Assembly (NCBI GenBank): GCA_018701215.1
Contig: JABIWH010000007.1
Coordinates: forward strand, 62,001-126,000
Reading direction: 5' to 3'
Length of the DNA: 64,000 nucleotides
Source of the DNA: Rhodospirillaceae bacterium
Lineage (GTDB): Bacteria; Pseudomonadota; Alphaproteobacteria; GCA-2731375
Shown here: one piece after another, positions 1-8,026 of the stretch
Position numbering within the stretch: the first letter of the stretch is position 1
Layout: each line of letters starts with the position of its first letter
Program-made: the position numbers and the translations under genes
The notes under the pieces: generated by a model
Database searches by the model: none
Seen by the model: the letters and a program-made list of their open reading frames with translations, nothing else
Told to the model about the DNA's origin: nothing

Positions 1-201
1 CGCCGCCTGGTCAAGGCGCGCTCGGGCATCGAGGATCTGCGGCAGCTGGACGCCGGGATGCCGTTCGGCCATGTCTGCCAACCCGACGACATCGCCAACA
101 CGGTGCGCTATCTGGTTTCCGATTTGAACAGCTACGTCAACGGCCAACGCATCGCCGTCGATGGCGGCGGCAGCGCCAGTGCGCCGAAGTTCGACAAGTG
201 A
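1..201 (+). CDS. Short-chain dehydrogenase/reductase, C-terminal part
   Basis: The frame is open from the first base and ends at TGA 199-201, giving 66 residues. The tail reads P-x-D-I-A-N-T-V-R-Y-L-V-S-D...Y-V-N-G-Q-R-I-A-V-D-G-G, which is the usual C-terminal end of classical SDR oxidoreductases (the segment after the catalytic Tyr/Lys that closes the Rossmann fold). The N-terminal cofactor and catalytic motifs lie outside the window, so substrate cannot be inferred. The C-terminal GGGS...FDK extension is unremarkable. Confidence 0.8.
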   Translation, partial: RRLVKARSGIEDLRQLDAGMPFGHVCQPDDIANTVRYLVSDLNSYVNGQRIAVDGGGSASAPKFDK

Positions 202-262
202 GGGGGTTGGGGCGAGCCGGATATAGCAGGCTGAAACGTCAGAACTGAGTTAGCCTAATTCG

Positions 263-760
263 CTATCCCTCACGTTTCGGCGCTACAATATAGACCGAGC
301 CCAGCATGATCATGTTGACCGTGGCGCCGTCGCCGGAAAGCGGTAGGTACAACGTCTCGCTGCTACCTGCATTGCGGCCCGGCCTTGGTGAGAGGCCGAT
401 GGCCCGCAGTGGTCTTAGTTGTTGCATCAGCCAATCCGCCCTTAGGTACAAGGAGGCCAGAACCTTATCATTGTAGATTTCATCCCAATAGGCGCCGGTG
501 ACGTCCCGGCCCAGGGTCTCGGTAATATGGGTTCCCACCAAGCGCCAGCGGAAACGCAGTTTGGGTTCATACTCCACCTCAGCGATCAGGATATAGGGCA
601 GCAGGGCCGGGCCGATTTCAAGAGGGTCGATATCCGCCCGTGCCGGCAGCGGTTTACCCGCTTTCGCGCCCTCCCAATATCGCAAAAGCTCCCGCAGAAT
701 AGGGCTCTGCAGATCCAGGGCGGGGTCCAACTCCGGATGTGACCCGATCTCACTCATCAT
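263..760 (-). CDS. Single-domain PAS protein (PAS_5 type)
   Basis: This encodes a 165-residue protein with no other domain. After about 20 residues it shows the hallmarks of the PAS_5 family: L-Q-S-P-I-L, YWEG, LPARADIDPLEIGPALLPYI and RFRWRLVGTHIT followed by G-R-D-V-T-G. The family is abundant in Rhodospirillales and is presumed sensory, but its ligand is unknown. It has no signal peptide or membrane segment, so it is cytosolic. Start is one of two adjacent ATGs (760 or 757) without a strong Shine-Dalgarno. A clear paralogue lies at 33519-34007. It faces the SDR tail and is divergent from the MscS gene. Function beyond a sensor domain is not known. Confidence 0.8.
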   Translation of the reverse strand: MMSEIGSHPELDPALDLQSPILRELLRYWEGAKAGKPLPARADIDPLEIGPALLPYILIAEVEYEPKLRFRWRLVGTHITETLGRDVTGAYWDEIYNDKVLASLYLRADWLMQQLRPLRAIGLSPRPGRNAGSSETLYLPLSGDGATVNMIMLGSVYIVAPKREG

Positions 761-912
761 GGCTGCCTACAAAACACGCCGGTGTGATTGGTGAAGATAG
801 CATATTGGCCGGCAACCCACAGCAGCAAATCATCCTATACTACCGCCAGGCTCACCGCACCGGGACGCGTGGGGAGCCACGGTTCCGGATGCGCCCATAG
901 GGAGACCACGGC

Positions 913-2226
913 ATGGACAGGTTTTTCGACACCGCCGATCTGCAACAGGTTTGGCAGGATATTTTGCATTGGCTTGAACTCAACGCCCTCAACATCGACA
1001 ACGCAGTGCAGTTGGGCGTGGTCGGCGGCGCTTTCGTGCTGGCGTTAGGCATCGCACCCCGTATCCGGCGCGGTGTAATCTGGGCCTCGCGCCTACACGT
1101 TGGCCAGGCGGAGAACGCATGGCGGGCCATGGCGGGGGATACCCTGGCCACGCTTGCCTTGCCGCTAAGCTGGCTCTGTCTGCAATGGATTTCCGGCCTG
1201 GCCGCCGAACAAGCCGGCTGGCCGCATCATCTGTTGACCATCACGGTCAGCCTGCTGACGGCATGGATCGTGATCCGGCTGGCTGCCTCCCTGATCCGGG
1301 AACCGGGCGCGGCAAAGGCCGTCACCATCGCCGCCTGGTCCATTGCGGCCCTTAATATCTTGGGCCTGCTGGACCCGACGATCAGCCTGTTGGATGGCCT
1401 GGCCTTGTCGGTGGGTGAGCTGCGGATCTCCGCCCTTACCGTGATCAAGGGGGTCATCGCTCTGGGCGTGTTGGTCTGGGCCGCCATGCTGCTGGCGCGG
1501 ATTACCGAACAGCGGATCTCCTCCCTCACCAACCTGACCCCATCGGTGCAGGTGCTGTTGACCAAGCTGGTCAAGATCGTCCTGGTCAGCGTGGCCGTGA
1601 TCATCGCCATATCGTCCGTGGGCATCGATCTGACCGCCTTCGCGGTGTTCGGCGGCGCCATCGGCATCGGCGTCGGCCTGGGTCTGCAGAAAGCCATCGC
1701 CAATTTGATCTCTGGCGTGTTGATCCTGTTGGATAAGTCCATCAAGCCCGGCGATGTGATCGAAGTCGGCGCCACTTATGGCGAGGTAAAATCCCTGGGC
1801 GGGCGCTATGCCTCCATCATCACGCGGGATGGCGTGGAGCATCTGATCCCAAACGAGGAATTGATCTCGCAACAAGTCTCCAACTGGACCCACAGCTCCA
1901 ACGAAGTGCGACTGCGCATCCCCGTGGGTATTTCCTATAAGAGCGATGTGCGCAAGGCCATGGACCTGATATTGGAAGCTGCACTGGAAACTGATCGGGT
2001 CATCGCGCGCCGGCCCGCCTCGGTGCTCTTGATGGGCTTCGGCGATAGTTCGGTGGATCTGGAGCTGCGTTTTTGGATCGAAGATCCCATGGCCGGCGTT
2101 GCCAACGTCAAGAGTGCCATACTACTGGGGATCTGGGACAAGTTCTTGCAGCAGGATATTGAGCTGCCATTCCCGCAACGAGATATACACCTGAAATCGG
2201 CAGTGCCATTACTGGCTGCCGAATAA
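913..2226 (+). CDS. MscS-family small-conductance mechanosensitive channel
   Basis: The 437-residue membrane protein has several N-terminal hydrophobic segments (about 32-50, 76-95, 105-127, 137-165, 175-195) and then the MscS core. The pore-lining helix is Gly/Ala-rich at 245-270 (F-G-G-A-I-G-I-G-V-G-L-G-L-Q-K), followed by the cytosolic beta domain with G-D-V-I-E-V and L-I-P-N-E-E-L (about 280-320) and the vestibule domain. Such channels release solutes under hypo-osmotic shock. It is longer at the N terminus than E. coli MscS (286 aa), as in many alphaproteobacterial members. AGGGAGA lies nine bases upstream of ATG 913. It appears monocistronic. Confidence 0.9.
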   Translation: MDRFFDTADLQQVWQDILHWLELNALNIDNAVQLGVVGGAFVLALGIAPRIRRGVIWASRLHVGQAENAWRAMAGDTLATLALPLSWLCLQWISGLAAEQAGWPHHLLTITVSLLTAWIVIRLAASLIREPGAAKAVTIAAWSIAALNILGLLDPTISLLDGLALSVGELRISALTVIKGVIALGVLVWAAMLLARITEQRISSLTNLTPSVQVLLTKLVKIVLVSVAVIIAISSVGIDLTAFAVFGGAIGIGVGLGLQKAIANLISGVLILLDKSIKPGDVIEVGATYGEVKSLGGRYASIITRDGVEHLIPNEELISQQVSNWTHSSNEVRLRIPVGISYKSDVRKAMDLILEAALETDRVIARRPASVLLMGFGDSSVDLELRFWIEDPMAGVANVKSAILLGIWDKFLQQDIELPFPQRDIHLKSAVPLLAAE

Positions 2227-2379
2227 AATGGGCCGGCAGCCAGTTAGCTACCGCTCCAATTGTGTCGTGATAGAAACCGTTAGGCGCACTAGCGCCGCCG
2301 CTAGATTGCAGCTACGCGCACATACGGGTATCTTAAATTGTTGTCATAATACAGCGTTGATCGACTGGGGAGAGATTAC

Positions 2380-3252
2380 ATGGCTAAGGCATTTTCCGTA
2401 CTCTCATGGAACATCGAACATTTGTCGGGCAAAAAAGCAGCCCGCGTGCAACGGGTCGTGACCGCTCTCAGGGCCGAAAGCCCGGATATTTTTGGCCTCT
2501 ATGAAATCGAGGGCAAGGATATCTATCAGGACATTTCCTCGAAAATGCCGGGCTATAGCTTTCACATAACGGAAGGTCCGCAGACCCAGGAAATCCTGCT
2601 TGGTGTGAAAGGCAAATTTACCGCGTTTTTTAGCCAGCGCGTACAATTCAAGGCCGGCAACAGCTGGCTGCGGCCCGGAGCCATGTTGAGCATCAAGCTC
2701 GGCGGCAAGGATTACACTCTGCTGTTTTTGCATTTGAAAAGCCTGACCAAACCCGTCGGGCTCGGTCTTCGCGATGATCAGTTTGAGCGCATTTTCAAGC
2801 TGAAGAAGAAACTCGACAAGAACTTGCCGGCAAATATCCGCGCCAATCTGATTGCCTTGGGGGATCTTAATACCATGGGCATGAACTACCGCGGAAAAAA
2901 GCACGACATTCCGGCGGCTGCCGAACTGGACAAACTCGACAAGGACATGCAACGGAATTCCATCAAAATGCGGCGGCTCAGCAAGACCACGCCAAACACC
3001 TGGTCAAACGGTTCAAACAGCAGCTACAAACCTTCAAATCTCGATCACGTGATTGCCTCGGATCATATGGCCTTCAAGTTCTGGAATAATAAGCAACCAA
3101 AGAACGAAAAGCCGGCGGACTGTCCCCCTGGAAAGTCAGAAGTTGACGTGCGCGGCTGGGTGGATGAAACAACCATCGCCAAACAGGACAAATGGATAAG
3201 AGATCATTCAGATCACTCCTATCTATTTTTTGAAGTATCGAAAGTCGACTGA
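2380..3252 (+). CDS. Endonuclease/exonuclease/phosphatase (EEP) family protein
   Basis: This 290-residue protein carries the EEP fold signatures in order: S-W-N-I-E-H (9-14), Y-E-I-E (41-44, in place of the usual LQE metal ligand), F-L-H-L-K-S (116-121), G-D-L-N (161-164), L-D-H-V (221-224) and the terminal H-S-D-H (276-279) before the last beta strand. These are the metal-binding and catalytic positions of DNase I-like phosphoesterases. Substrate (nucleic acid, lipid phosphate or other) cannot be told. There is no signal peptide. GGGGAGA sits just upstream of ATG 2380. Three sampled 60-base rows average about 48% GC, well below neighbouring genes, which suggests recent acquisition. Confidence 0.8.
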   Translation: MAKAFSVLSWNIEHLSGKKAARVQRVVTALRAESPDIFGLYEIEGKDIYQDISSKMPGYSFHITEGPQTQEILLGVKGKFTAFFSQRVQFKAGNSWLRPGAMLSIKLGGKDYTLLFLHLKSLTKPVGLGLRDDQFERIFKLKKKLDKNLPANIRANLIALGDLNTMGMNYRGKKHDIPAAAELDKLDKDMQRNSIKMRRLSKTTPNTWSNGSNSSYKPSNLDHVIASDHMAFKFWNNKQPKNEKPADCPPGKSEVDVRGWVDETTIAKQDKWIRDHSDHSYLFFEVSKVD

Positions 3253-3274
3253 CTGAAGCGTATCAGGAGCGGGA

Positions 3275-3331
3275 TTGCTTTCGCCGATCTTGCCGGTACG
3301 CAACATTGAAAAACCACTTTGGCGAAAGCAA
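3275..3331. repeat. Long-armed inverted repeat downstream of the EEP gene
   Basis: TTGCTTTCGCC at 3275-3285 is the exact reverse complement of GGCGAAAGCAA at 3321-3331, with a 35-base interior. It begins 22 bases after the EEP stop codon. It could fold as an extended hairpin in RNA of either strand; it may help terminate or protect the EEP mRNA. Confidence 0.6.
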
Positions 3332-3338
3332 AAGAAAA

Positions 3339-3370
3339 TGGGGACGGCGGCCAACTGGCTGCCGTCCCCA
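3339..3370 (-). terminator. Rho-independent terminator of the chemoreceptor gene
   Basis: TGGGGACGGC (3339-3348) and GCCGTCCCCA (3361-3370) form a perfect 10-bp stem, extended inside by GCCA/TGGC. On the minus strand the stem is followed by TTTTCTTTTG, the classic T-rich tail. It lies about 135 bases beyond the minus-strand stop at 3505. In the plus direction no T-run follows. Confidence 0.75.
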
Positions 3371-3391
3371 CTAACTTAGAGTTCGAAACCG

Positions 3392-3508
3392 CTAGAGCAA
3401 TTTTCAATTAACCGGAGTCGCCCAAGACTGGTTTGGCGCGGCTTAGATTATTGATTCAATTGCTCTTTCCTCAAGAGTCCGCGCATGTTTTGAAGAAACA
3501 TGCTCTAG
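3392..3508 (+). repeat. 117-bp interspersed element, copy A (MITE-like, CTAGAGCA/TGCTCTAG ends)
   Basis: The element starts CTAGAGCA and ends TGCTCTAG, an 8-bp terminal inverted repeat. It has the same length as copy B at 42021-42137 (reverse orientation), with about 15 differences by eye over 117 bases. Near its right end GCATGTTT and AAACATGC form a stem with a 5-base loop. The right-hand CTAG contains the complement of the TAG stop of the chemoreceptor gene. It carries no open reading frame, so if mobile it would need a transposase in trans. Confidence 0.75.
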
Positions 3509-5607
3509 GCGGCCTGCACTTCGCGCAGGAAGGTTTCGATCTGATTACGCAGACGATCGGCCTGTGACTTCATCTCGGAGGAAGCCGAGGAAACCTGGCC
3601 TGCCGCCGTACCGGTCTCGCCGGCCGCGGTCGCCACATCGGTGATATTGACCGTGACCTCCTGGGTACCGGCCGCGGCCTGTTCAACGCTACGGGCGATC
3701 TCGTCGGTCGCGGCACCTTGTTCCTCAACCGCGCTGGCGACGGATGCCGCGATGTTGTTGATCTCCTCGATCACGGCATTGATGGAGCTGATCGCGGAAA
3801 CGGATTCCTCGGTCGCAGATTGGATACCGCTGATCTGCGTGGCGATTTCATCCGTCGCCTTGGAGGTCTGCGTTGCCAGGTTCTTAACCTCGGAAGCGAC
3901 AACGGCAAAGCCCTTGCCCGCCTCGCCGGCCCGCGCCGCCTCGATCGTGGCATTGAGGGCAAGCAGGTTGGTCTGCGAGGCGATATCGTTGATCAGACTG
4001 ACCACATCACCGATGCTTTGCGCTGCTTCGGCCAGGCCCTGGACCTTCTCGCTGGCACTGCCGGCTTCGTTGACCGCATCCTGGCTGCGGGCCGACGATG
4101 CGGCCATCTGGCGGGAAATCTCGCCGATGGACGAGGTCAGCTCGGTTGCCGCCGTGGCCACGGTCTGCACGTTCGCGGCGGCCTGTTCGGCGGCCGCGGC
4201 AACCGCGCCGGAACGCTCGTTGGTGCGGTCCGCGGTTGCCGACATGGCGGAAGATGAAGATTGCATCTGATCCACCGAGGAAGCGACCACATTCATGGCC
4301 TCGCCCACGTCGCCCTCGAAGCCCGCGACCAACTCTTCCATTTTGTGGCGGCGGATTTCCTTTTGCTCTTCTTCCATCTTCTGGACGGCAGCCAATTCCT
4401 CGGCCTTGATCATGTTGTCCTTGAAGACCTGCACGGCACGGGCCATGTCGCCAATCTCGTCCTTGTTCTCCAGGGCCGGGACCTTTGTTTCCAGATCGTT
4501 GTCGGCCAACTGCCCCATGGCACCGGTCATCTGATTGATAGGCCGGACGATGGAACGGGCGGTAAAGAAGCCAATGGCAACGGCGATCATCACGCCCAGC
4601 ACCAGAATGATCCACTGCATGACCAGCAGGGTTTCAATATCGGCTGCATTCTTGTCAGCATCCTTGTTCAGCAGGGCTTTCTGATTATCAACCATGCCGC
4701 CGGTACGGACACCGTCCTCACCTTTCGGACCACGTAGGGCGGTCAGAAGTTTGCCGGCGCGCGGCGCGGCTTCCTTGATCAACAAATAGTTGGCCATGTT
4801 CCACTGCTTGGACGCACGGATAGCAAACATTTTGGCCGGCAAAGGCAGGAACTTGGTCCGCGCGGCATCGAATTTCTCGAAACTTTCAAGCTGCTTGGCG
4901 GTCAAGAGATGCTTGTTATTCTTCAAATCGCCAAAGCGCACGGCATTCTTTTTCCACATCACATCGAAGCTTTTCTTGAATTTCTGATTGCCGGTCAAAA
5001 GAAAAGCCCGGATGGAGGCAAGGCCGCGCGCGGTGGTGCCGCGGGTATCGGCCATCATGCCCAACAACGCCTTGCGTTCCGGTGTTGCCGGCAGATCCCG
5101 CTCCAACGTAATGATTTTGGTGATTTCACCAACCAGGACAGAGGCCAACGGCGCGGCGTCGCGGGCCAGGATCAGGGTCGCGGGTTGTTCCTCCGGCGTA
5201 TTTGCAATCGCTTCAACCTTTTTCTGGGCCGCAGAAAATTCGTCCAAGACCGCCTTCATGTCGGCCCAGGCTTCCTGGTTTTTTGGATTTGTCCATTGTG
5301 CCGACAAGCCATCTATATCGCTGCTGACCTGGGCAATATCGGCCCAGACAGCGGCGCGTTCGTTTTTGAAGGCCGGATTGCCCGTCAGCATCCAACCCCG
5401 CAACGAGGCCAGCGAGGCGTTGATATTGTTGACCAGCCGGGCGCTCGCCTGCGAAGTCGGCGTGCGCAAATTCACGATACGGTCGGTGACTTTCTTGGCA
5501 TTGCTGACTTCGAACAACGTCGTTGCGACGGCGGCGATCAGCACCAATACCAGCACGCCAAAGCCTAGGCTTAGACGGCCGGATATATTTAATTCTGGCA
5601 TTTTCAT
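3505..5607 (-). CDS. Methyl-accepting chemotaxis protein
   Basis: The product has about 700 residues. TM1 is at about 14-34, a long periplasmic helical region runs to about 327, TM2 is at 328-350, HAMP at 351-403 and the methyl-accepting coiled coil to the C terminus. The highly conserved signalling tip (S-Q-T-N-L-L-A-L-N-A-T-I-E-A-A-R-A-G-E) is near residue 545-565. The sensor region holds two R-x-(F/W)-(L/M)-L-T-G-N motifs about 130 residues apart, as in bimodular helical (HBM-like) sensors. ATG 5607 is preferred over 5646 because GGGGAA stands 5 bases upstream. The stop codon TAG lies inside the terminal repeat of element copy A. No che genes are nearby, so it is an orphan receptor. Confidence 0.92.
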   Translation of the reverse strand: MKMPELNISGRLSLGFGVLVLVLIAAVATTLFEVSNAKKVTDRIVNLRTPTSQASARLVNNINASLASLRGWMLTGNPAFKNERAAVWADIAQVSSDIDGLSAQWTNPKNQEAWADMKAVLDEFSAAQKKVEAIANTPEEQPATLILARDAAPLASVLVGEITKIITLERDLPATPERKALLGMMADTRGTTARGLASIRAFLLTGNQKFKKSFDVMWKKNAVRFGDLKNNKHLLTAKQLESFEKFDAARTKFLPLPAKMFAIRASKQWNMANYLLIKEAAPRAGKLLTALRGPKGEDGVRTGGMVDNQKALLNKDADKNAADIETLLVMQWIILVLGVMIAVAIGFFTARSIVRPINQMTGAMGQLADNDLETKVPALENKDEIGDMARAVQVFKDNMIKAEELAAVQKMEEEQKEIRRHKMEELVAGFEGDVGEAMNVVASSVDQMQSSSSAMSATADRTNERSGAVAAAAEQAAANVQTVATAATELTSSIGEISRQMAASSARSQDAVNEAGSASEKVQGLAEAAQSIGDVVSLINDIASQTNLLALNATIEAARAGEAGKGFAVVASEVKNLATQTSKATDEIATQISGIQSATEESVSAISSINAVIEEINNIAASVASAVEEQGAATDEIARSVEQAAAGTQEVTVNITDVATAAGETGTAAGQVSSASSEMKSQADRLRNQIETFLREVQAA

Positions 5608-6010
5608 GGCATTCCCCAATTCATAAATCCGACACTTGCGATGCATTGTGTAAGATATATTTTCTTATGTTGAAAAAATTCAAAGCAACTATTTACCCTT
5701 GTCGACAAAACTAGGATAAAATTCTTAAGAAAACTCTTATTGTGAAATAAGTAATATGGCGTATAACCTTATTCATGCGCTATATCTCCTATTTATTATA
5801 CTAAATTGATAATACTTTATCGACAACATCGACATGTTATTCTATGTTTTATTCATCAAATGGGTCTAGATTTGAACAGTTTTAGTAATGGTTACTTAGA
5901 CCCAGATTGTTTGCCGCCGGCTATTCTGGTACTCCGAAAGATCCGACGATGTCGGCATCGCGGATATCTTCTGGATCCGGACTTGTGAGTTCGAGGCAGG
6001 GCGCCTAAAA
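5608..6010. other. AT-rich divergent intergenic region
   Basis: About 400 bases without a credible gene separate the chemoreceptor and the ACT-domain gene. The part near 5640-5900 is much richer in A+T than the surroundings. It holds the chemoreceptor promoter candidate, the palindrome TTGTCGACAA (5699-5708), two direct TCGACA words (5820-5825 and 5829-5834) and an inverted repeat TGGGTCTA/TAGACCCA (5861-5868 and 5897-5904). A 60-codon ORF at 5806-5988 lacks a ribosome site and family resemblance and was not called. Confidence 0.5.
5654..5683 (-). promoter_or_regulatory. Candidate sigma70-type promoter of the chemoreceptor gene
   Basis: Read on the minus strand, TTGAAT (5683-5678) is followed after 18 bases by TATATC (5659-5654), about 47 bases upstream of ATG 5607. 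A 10-bp palindrome TTGTCGACAA at 5699-5708 lies just upstream of the -35 and could be an operator. Neither hexamer is perfect. Confidence 0.35.
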
Positions 6011-6058
6011 ATGTCCGGCAATCAATTACACGGACCAACAGGGGCTGCGGCGGGAATA

Positions 6059-6604
6059 ATGGCGAAGACAGCTTTGGAAACGCTCGTATTGACCTTCATC
6101 GCGGATGACCGGCCGGGCCTGGTCGAACAGCTATCCGAAGCCGTCAGTGCTGCGGGCGGCAACTGGTTGGAAAGTCGGATGGCGCGGCTTGCGGAAAAAT
6201 TCGCCGGTATCGCCAGGATTGAAATTGCCCGTGACCAGGCTGATACCTTGAACAATGTGCTGTCCGCGCTGGAGGCTGATGGTTTTAGCCTGACCATCGA
6301 GACGGCGGCAACTCAGACGCAGCCCGACGGTGCGGTCTTCAACCTGGAGCTGTTGGGCCCGGATCAGCCCGGCATCGTGCACGATATCAGCCGCTGTCTG
6401 TCGGCCCACGGTGTCAGCGTGGAAGAGATGGAAACCGATCTACGCCGCGCGCCGATGGGGGGCGACATGCTATTCCAGGCCCGGGCCCGCGTCCGCCTGC
6501 CCGCCAGCCTGAATGCGGATGCCCTTGGCCTGGCCCTGGAAGACCTGGCCGGCGCCCTGATGGTCGATCTGACCCTGAGCCAGGACATGGCCGAACGGTC
6601 CTGA
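6059..6604 (+). CDS. Double ACT-domain protein (GcvR-like)
   Basis: The 181-residue protein consists of two ACT domains. The first (about 5-75) has F-I-A-D-D-R-P-G-L-V-E-Q-L; the second (about 95-175) has L-E-L-L-G-P-D-Q-P-G-I-V-H-D-I. Both contain the D-x-P-G turn that binds amino acids. This arrangement matches the glycine cleavage system regulator GcvR family; no gcv genes are visible here, so the partner is unknown. ATG 6059 has GCGGGA close upstream and starts directly at the domain. An ATG at 6011 would add 16 residues of low complexity and is the alternative start. Confidence 0.75.
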   Translation: MAKTALETLVLTFIADDRPGLVEQLSEAVSAAGGNWLESRMARLAEKFAGIARIEIARDQADTLNNVLSALEADGFSLTIETAATQTQPDGAVFNLELLGPDQPGIVHDISRCLSAHGVSVEEMETDLRRAPMGGDMLFQARARVRLPASLNADALGLALEDLAGALMVDLTLSQDMAERS

Positions 6605-6616
6605 CGTCGTTCTCAG

Positions 6617-7363
6617 CTAACGGCCCGTGACGGGATGGATGGTGACGCCGCCGGGTATTTGTTCCGTCGCCGTCAATTCGATCAGGCTGATATTAACGCG
6701 CCAGGGCTGATCGAGCGCCCAGACCACTGCTTCGGCGACGTCTTCCGCTGTGATAATCTCGAAACCATCCACCATGGCGTCTTGGGCTTTTGCGTCATCG
6801 GTCATGGTGGCAAAAATCTCCGTCGCCGCCCGTCCGGGCGAGACTTCCGTGACGCGGATGCCGCTGCCCTTCAGGTCGTGGCGCAGATCCTGGCTAAAAC
6901 GGTGCACCGCCGCCTTGGAGGCGCCATAGACAGCCGTGCCGATCGCATGCAGACCAAAGATCGAGCCGATGTTGACAATATGCCCCCTACCCCGTGCCAC
7001 CATGCCTGGACTGACCGCGCGCACCGCATGCACGGTGCCGGCCACGTTCGTGGTTAGGGTGGCATCGATTTTGTCTGGATCCAGCTCCTGAAAGGGATCG
7101 AACTGACTGCCAACGCCAGCGGAATTGACCAGAATATCAACATCCAGGGCGCCCAGGACGTCATACAGCGCATCCCGTTCCTGCATATCCAGGGCATGCG
7201 GGACAACATCACCGCAATCCGTCAAGGCCGACAAACGGTCGCGCCGGCGCGCCACCGCATGGACCTTCAGGCCACGGGCCGCCAGCATCCGCACGGTCGC
7301 CGCCCCGATGCCGCTGGAGGCGCCGGTCACCAACGCGGTCTGATAATCCTTCAACGCCATCAC
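6617..7363 (-). CDS. SDR family NAD(P)-dependent oxidoreductase
   Basis: A 248-residue classical SDR. The cofactor loop is T-G-A-S-S-G-I-G (about 14-21), N-S-A-G follows near 86, the catalytic Ser is in the N-I-G-S-I-F segment and Y-G-A-S-K supplies Tyr and Lys. The C-terminal region (N-I-S-L-I-E-L...T-E-Q) resembles YdfG-like serine/3-hydroxy acid dehydrogenases. A GTG at 7363 or ATG at 7360 is the start, with AAGGTGG upstream. It converges on the ACT-domain gene and is divergent from the AA_synth gene. Confidence 0.85.
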   Translation of the reverse strand: MMALKDYQTALVTGASSGIGAATVRMLAARGLKVHAVARRRDRLSALTDCGDVVPHALDMQERDALYDVLGALDVDILVNSAGVGSQFDPFQELDPDKIDATLTTNVAGTVHAVRAVSPGMVARGRGHIVNIGSIFGLHAIGTAVYGASKAAVHRFSQDLRHDLKGSGIRVTEVSPGRAATEIFATMTDDAKAQDAMVDGFEIITAEDVAEAVVWALDQPWRVNISLIELTATEQIPGGVTIHPVTGR

Positions 7364-7468
7364 GCCACCTTTTCAAAATATTCGCCGGCAACGGCAAGGA
7401 TAGATCAGCCATCTGCAAATAGGCTAGACTTAATGTCAGCCAAAATGCCGCAGCCGGGAGCCGTCAAC

Positions 7469-8026
7469 ATGAACATTCGCAAGACAATGATTATCAAGGA
7501 AGTTATCGAAGCCGACGGCACGGGTAAAGCTTGCGACCCCATAACCCGCGTCGTCGCCATGGCCGTCGTGCAAAACCCTTTTGCCAGGCCCGCCGCCAAT
7601 GGCTTCGTCGAGGATCTTTCGCCACTCTATGACATCAGCGGTCAGCTTGGCGAACGCCTGATGGCGGAGGCCGTCGCCCTGCTTTCGGGTGCGGCGGTCA
7701 GTTACGGCAAGGCGGCTATCGTCGGTGTCGCGGGCGATTTGGAACAGGGCGGCGCGATGATCCATCCAAAGCTGGGCAAGCCCATGCGGGCCGCGGTGAA
7801 TGGCGGCAAGGCGCTGATCCCTTCCAATGCCAAGGTCGCGGCCATGGGCACGCCCATCGATCTACCCTTGGGCCACAAGGATGAAGCCTGGTCATTCGAT
7901 CATTTCGATACCATCACCGTTATGATCGCGGATGCACCACGGCCGGATGAAATCGTCCTCTGCATGGGCGTCGCCGACGGCGGCCGTCCCCACCCCAGGC
8001 TCGGCAGCGCACCGATTTTGGACTAA
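7469..8026 (+). CDS. AA_synth (amino acid synthesis) family protein
   Basis: This 185-residue protein resembles the AA_synth family (PF06684): the N terminus R-K-T-M-I-I-K-E, then R-V-V-A-M-A-V-V-Q-N-P-F-A, the G-K-A-A-I-V-G-V-A-G-D-L-E-Q-G-G-A-M-I-H-P strand-loop, and a P-R-P-D-E-I segment near the end. The biochemical role of the family is not established despite its name. ATG 7469 is chosen because GGGAG lies 8 bases upstream; a longer frame from 7196 or 7445 overlaps the divergent SDR region. Its TAA overlaps the TAG of the convergent hydrolase gene (8023-8026). Confidence 0.75.
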   Translation: MNIRKTMIIKEVIEADGTGKACDPITRVVAMAVVQNPFARPAANGFVEDLSPLYDISGQLGERLMAEAVALLSGAAVSYGKAAIVGVAGDLEQGGAMIHPKLGKPMRAAVNGGKALIPSNAKVAAMGTPIDLPLGHKDEAWSFDHFDTITVMIADAPRPDEIVLCMGVADGGRPHPRLGSAPILD

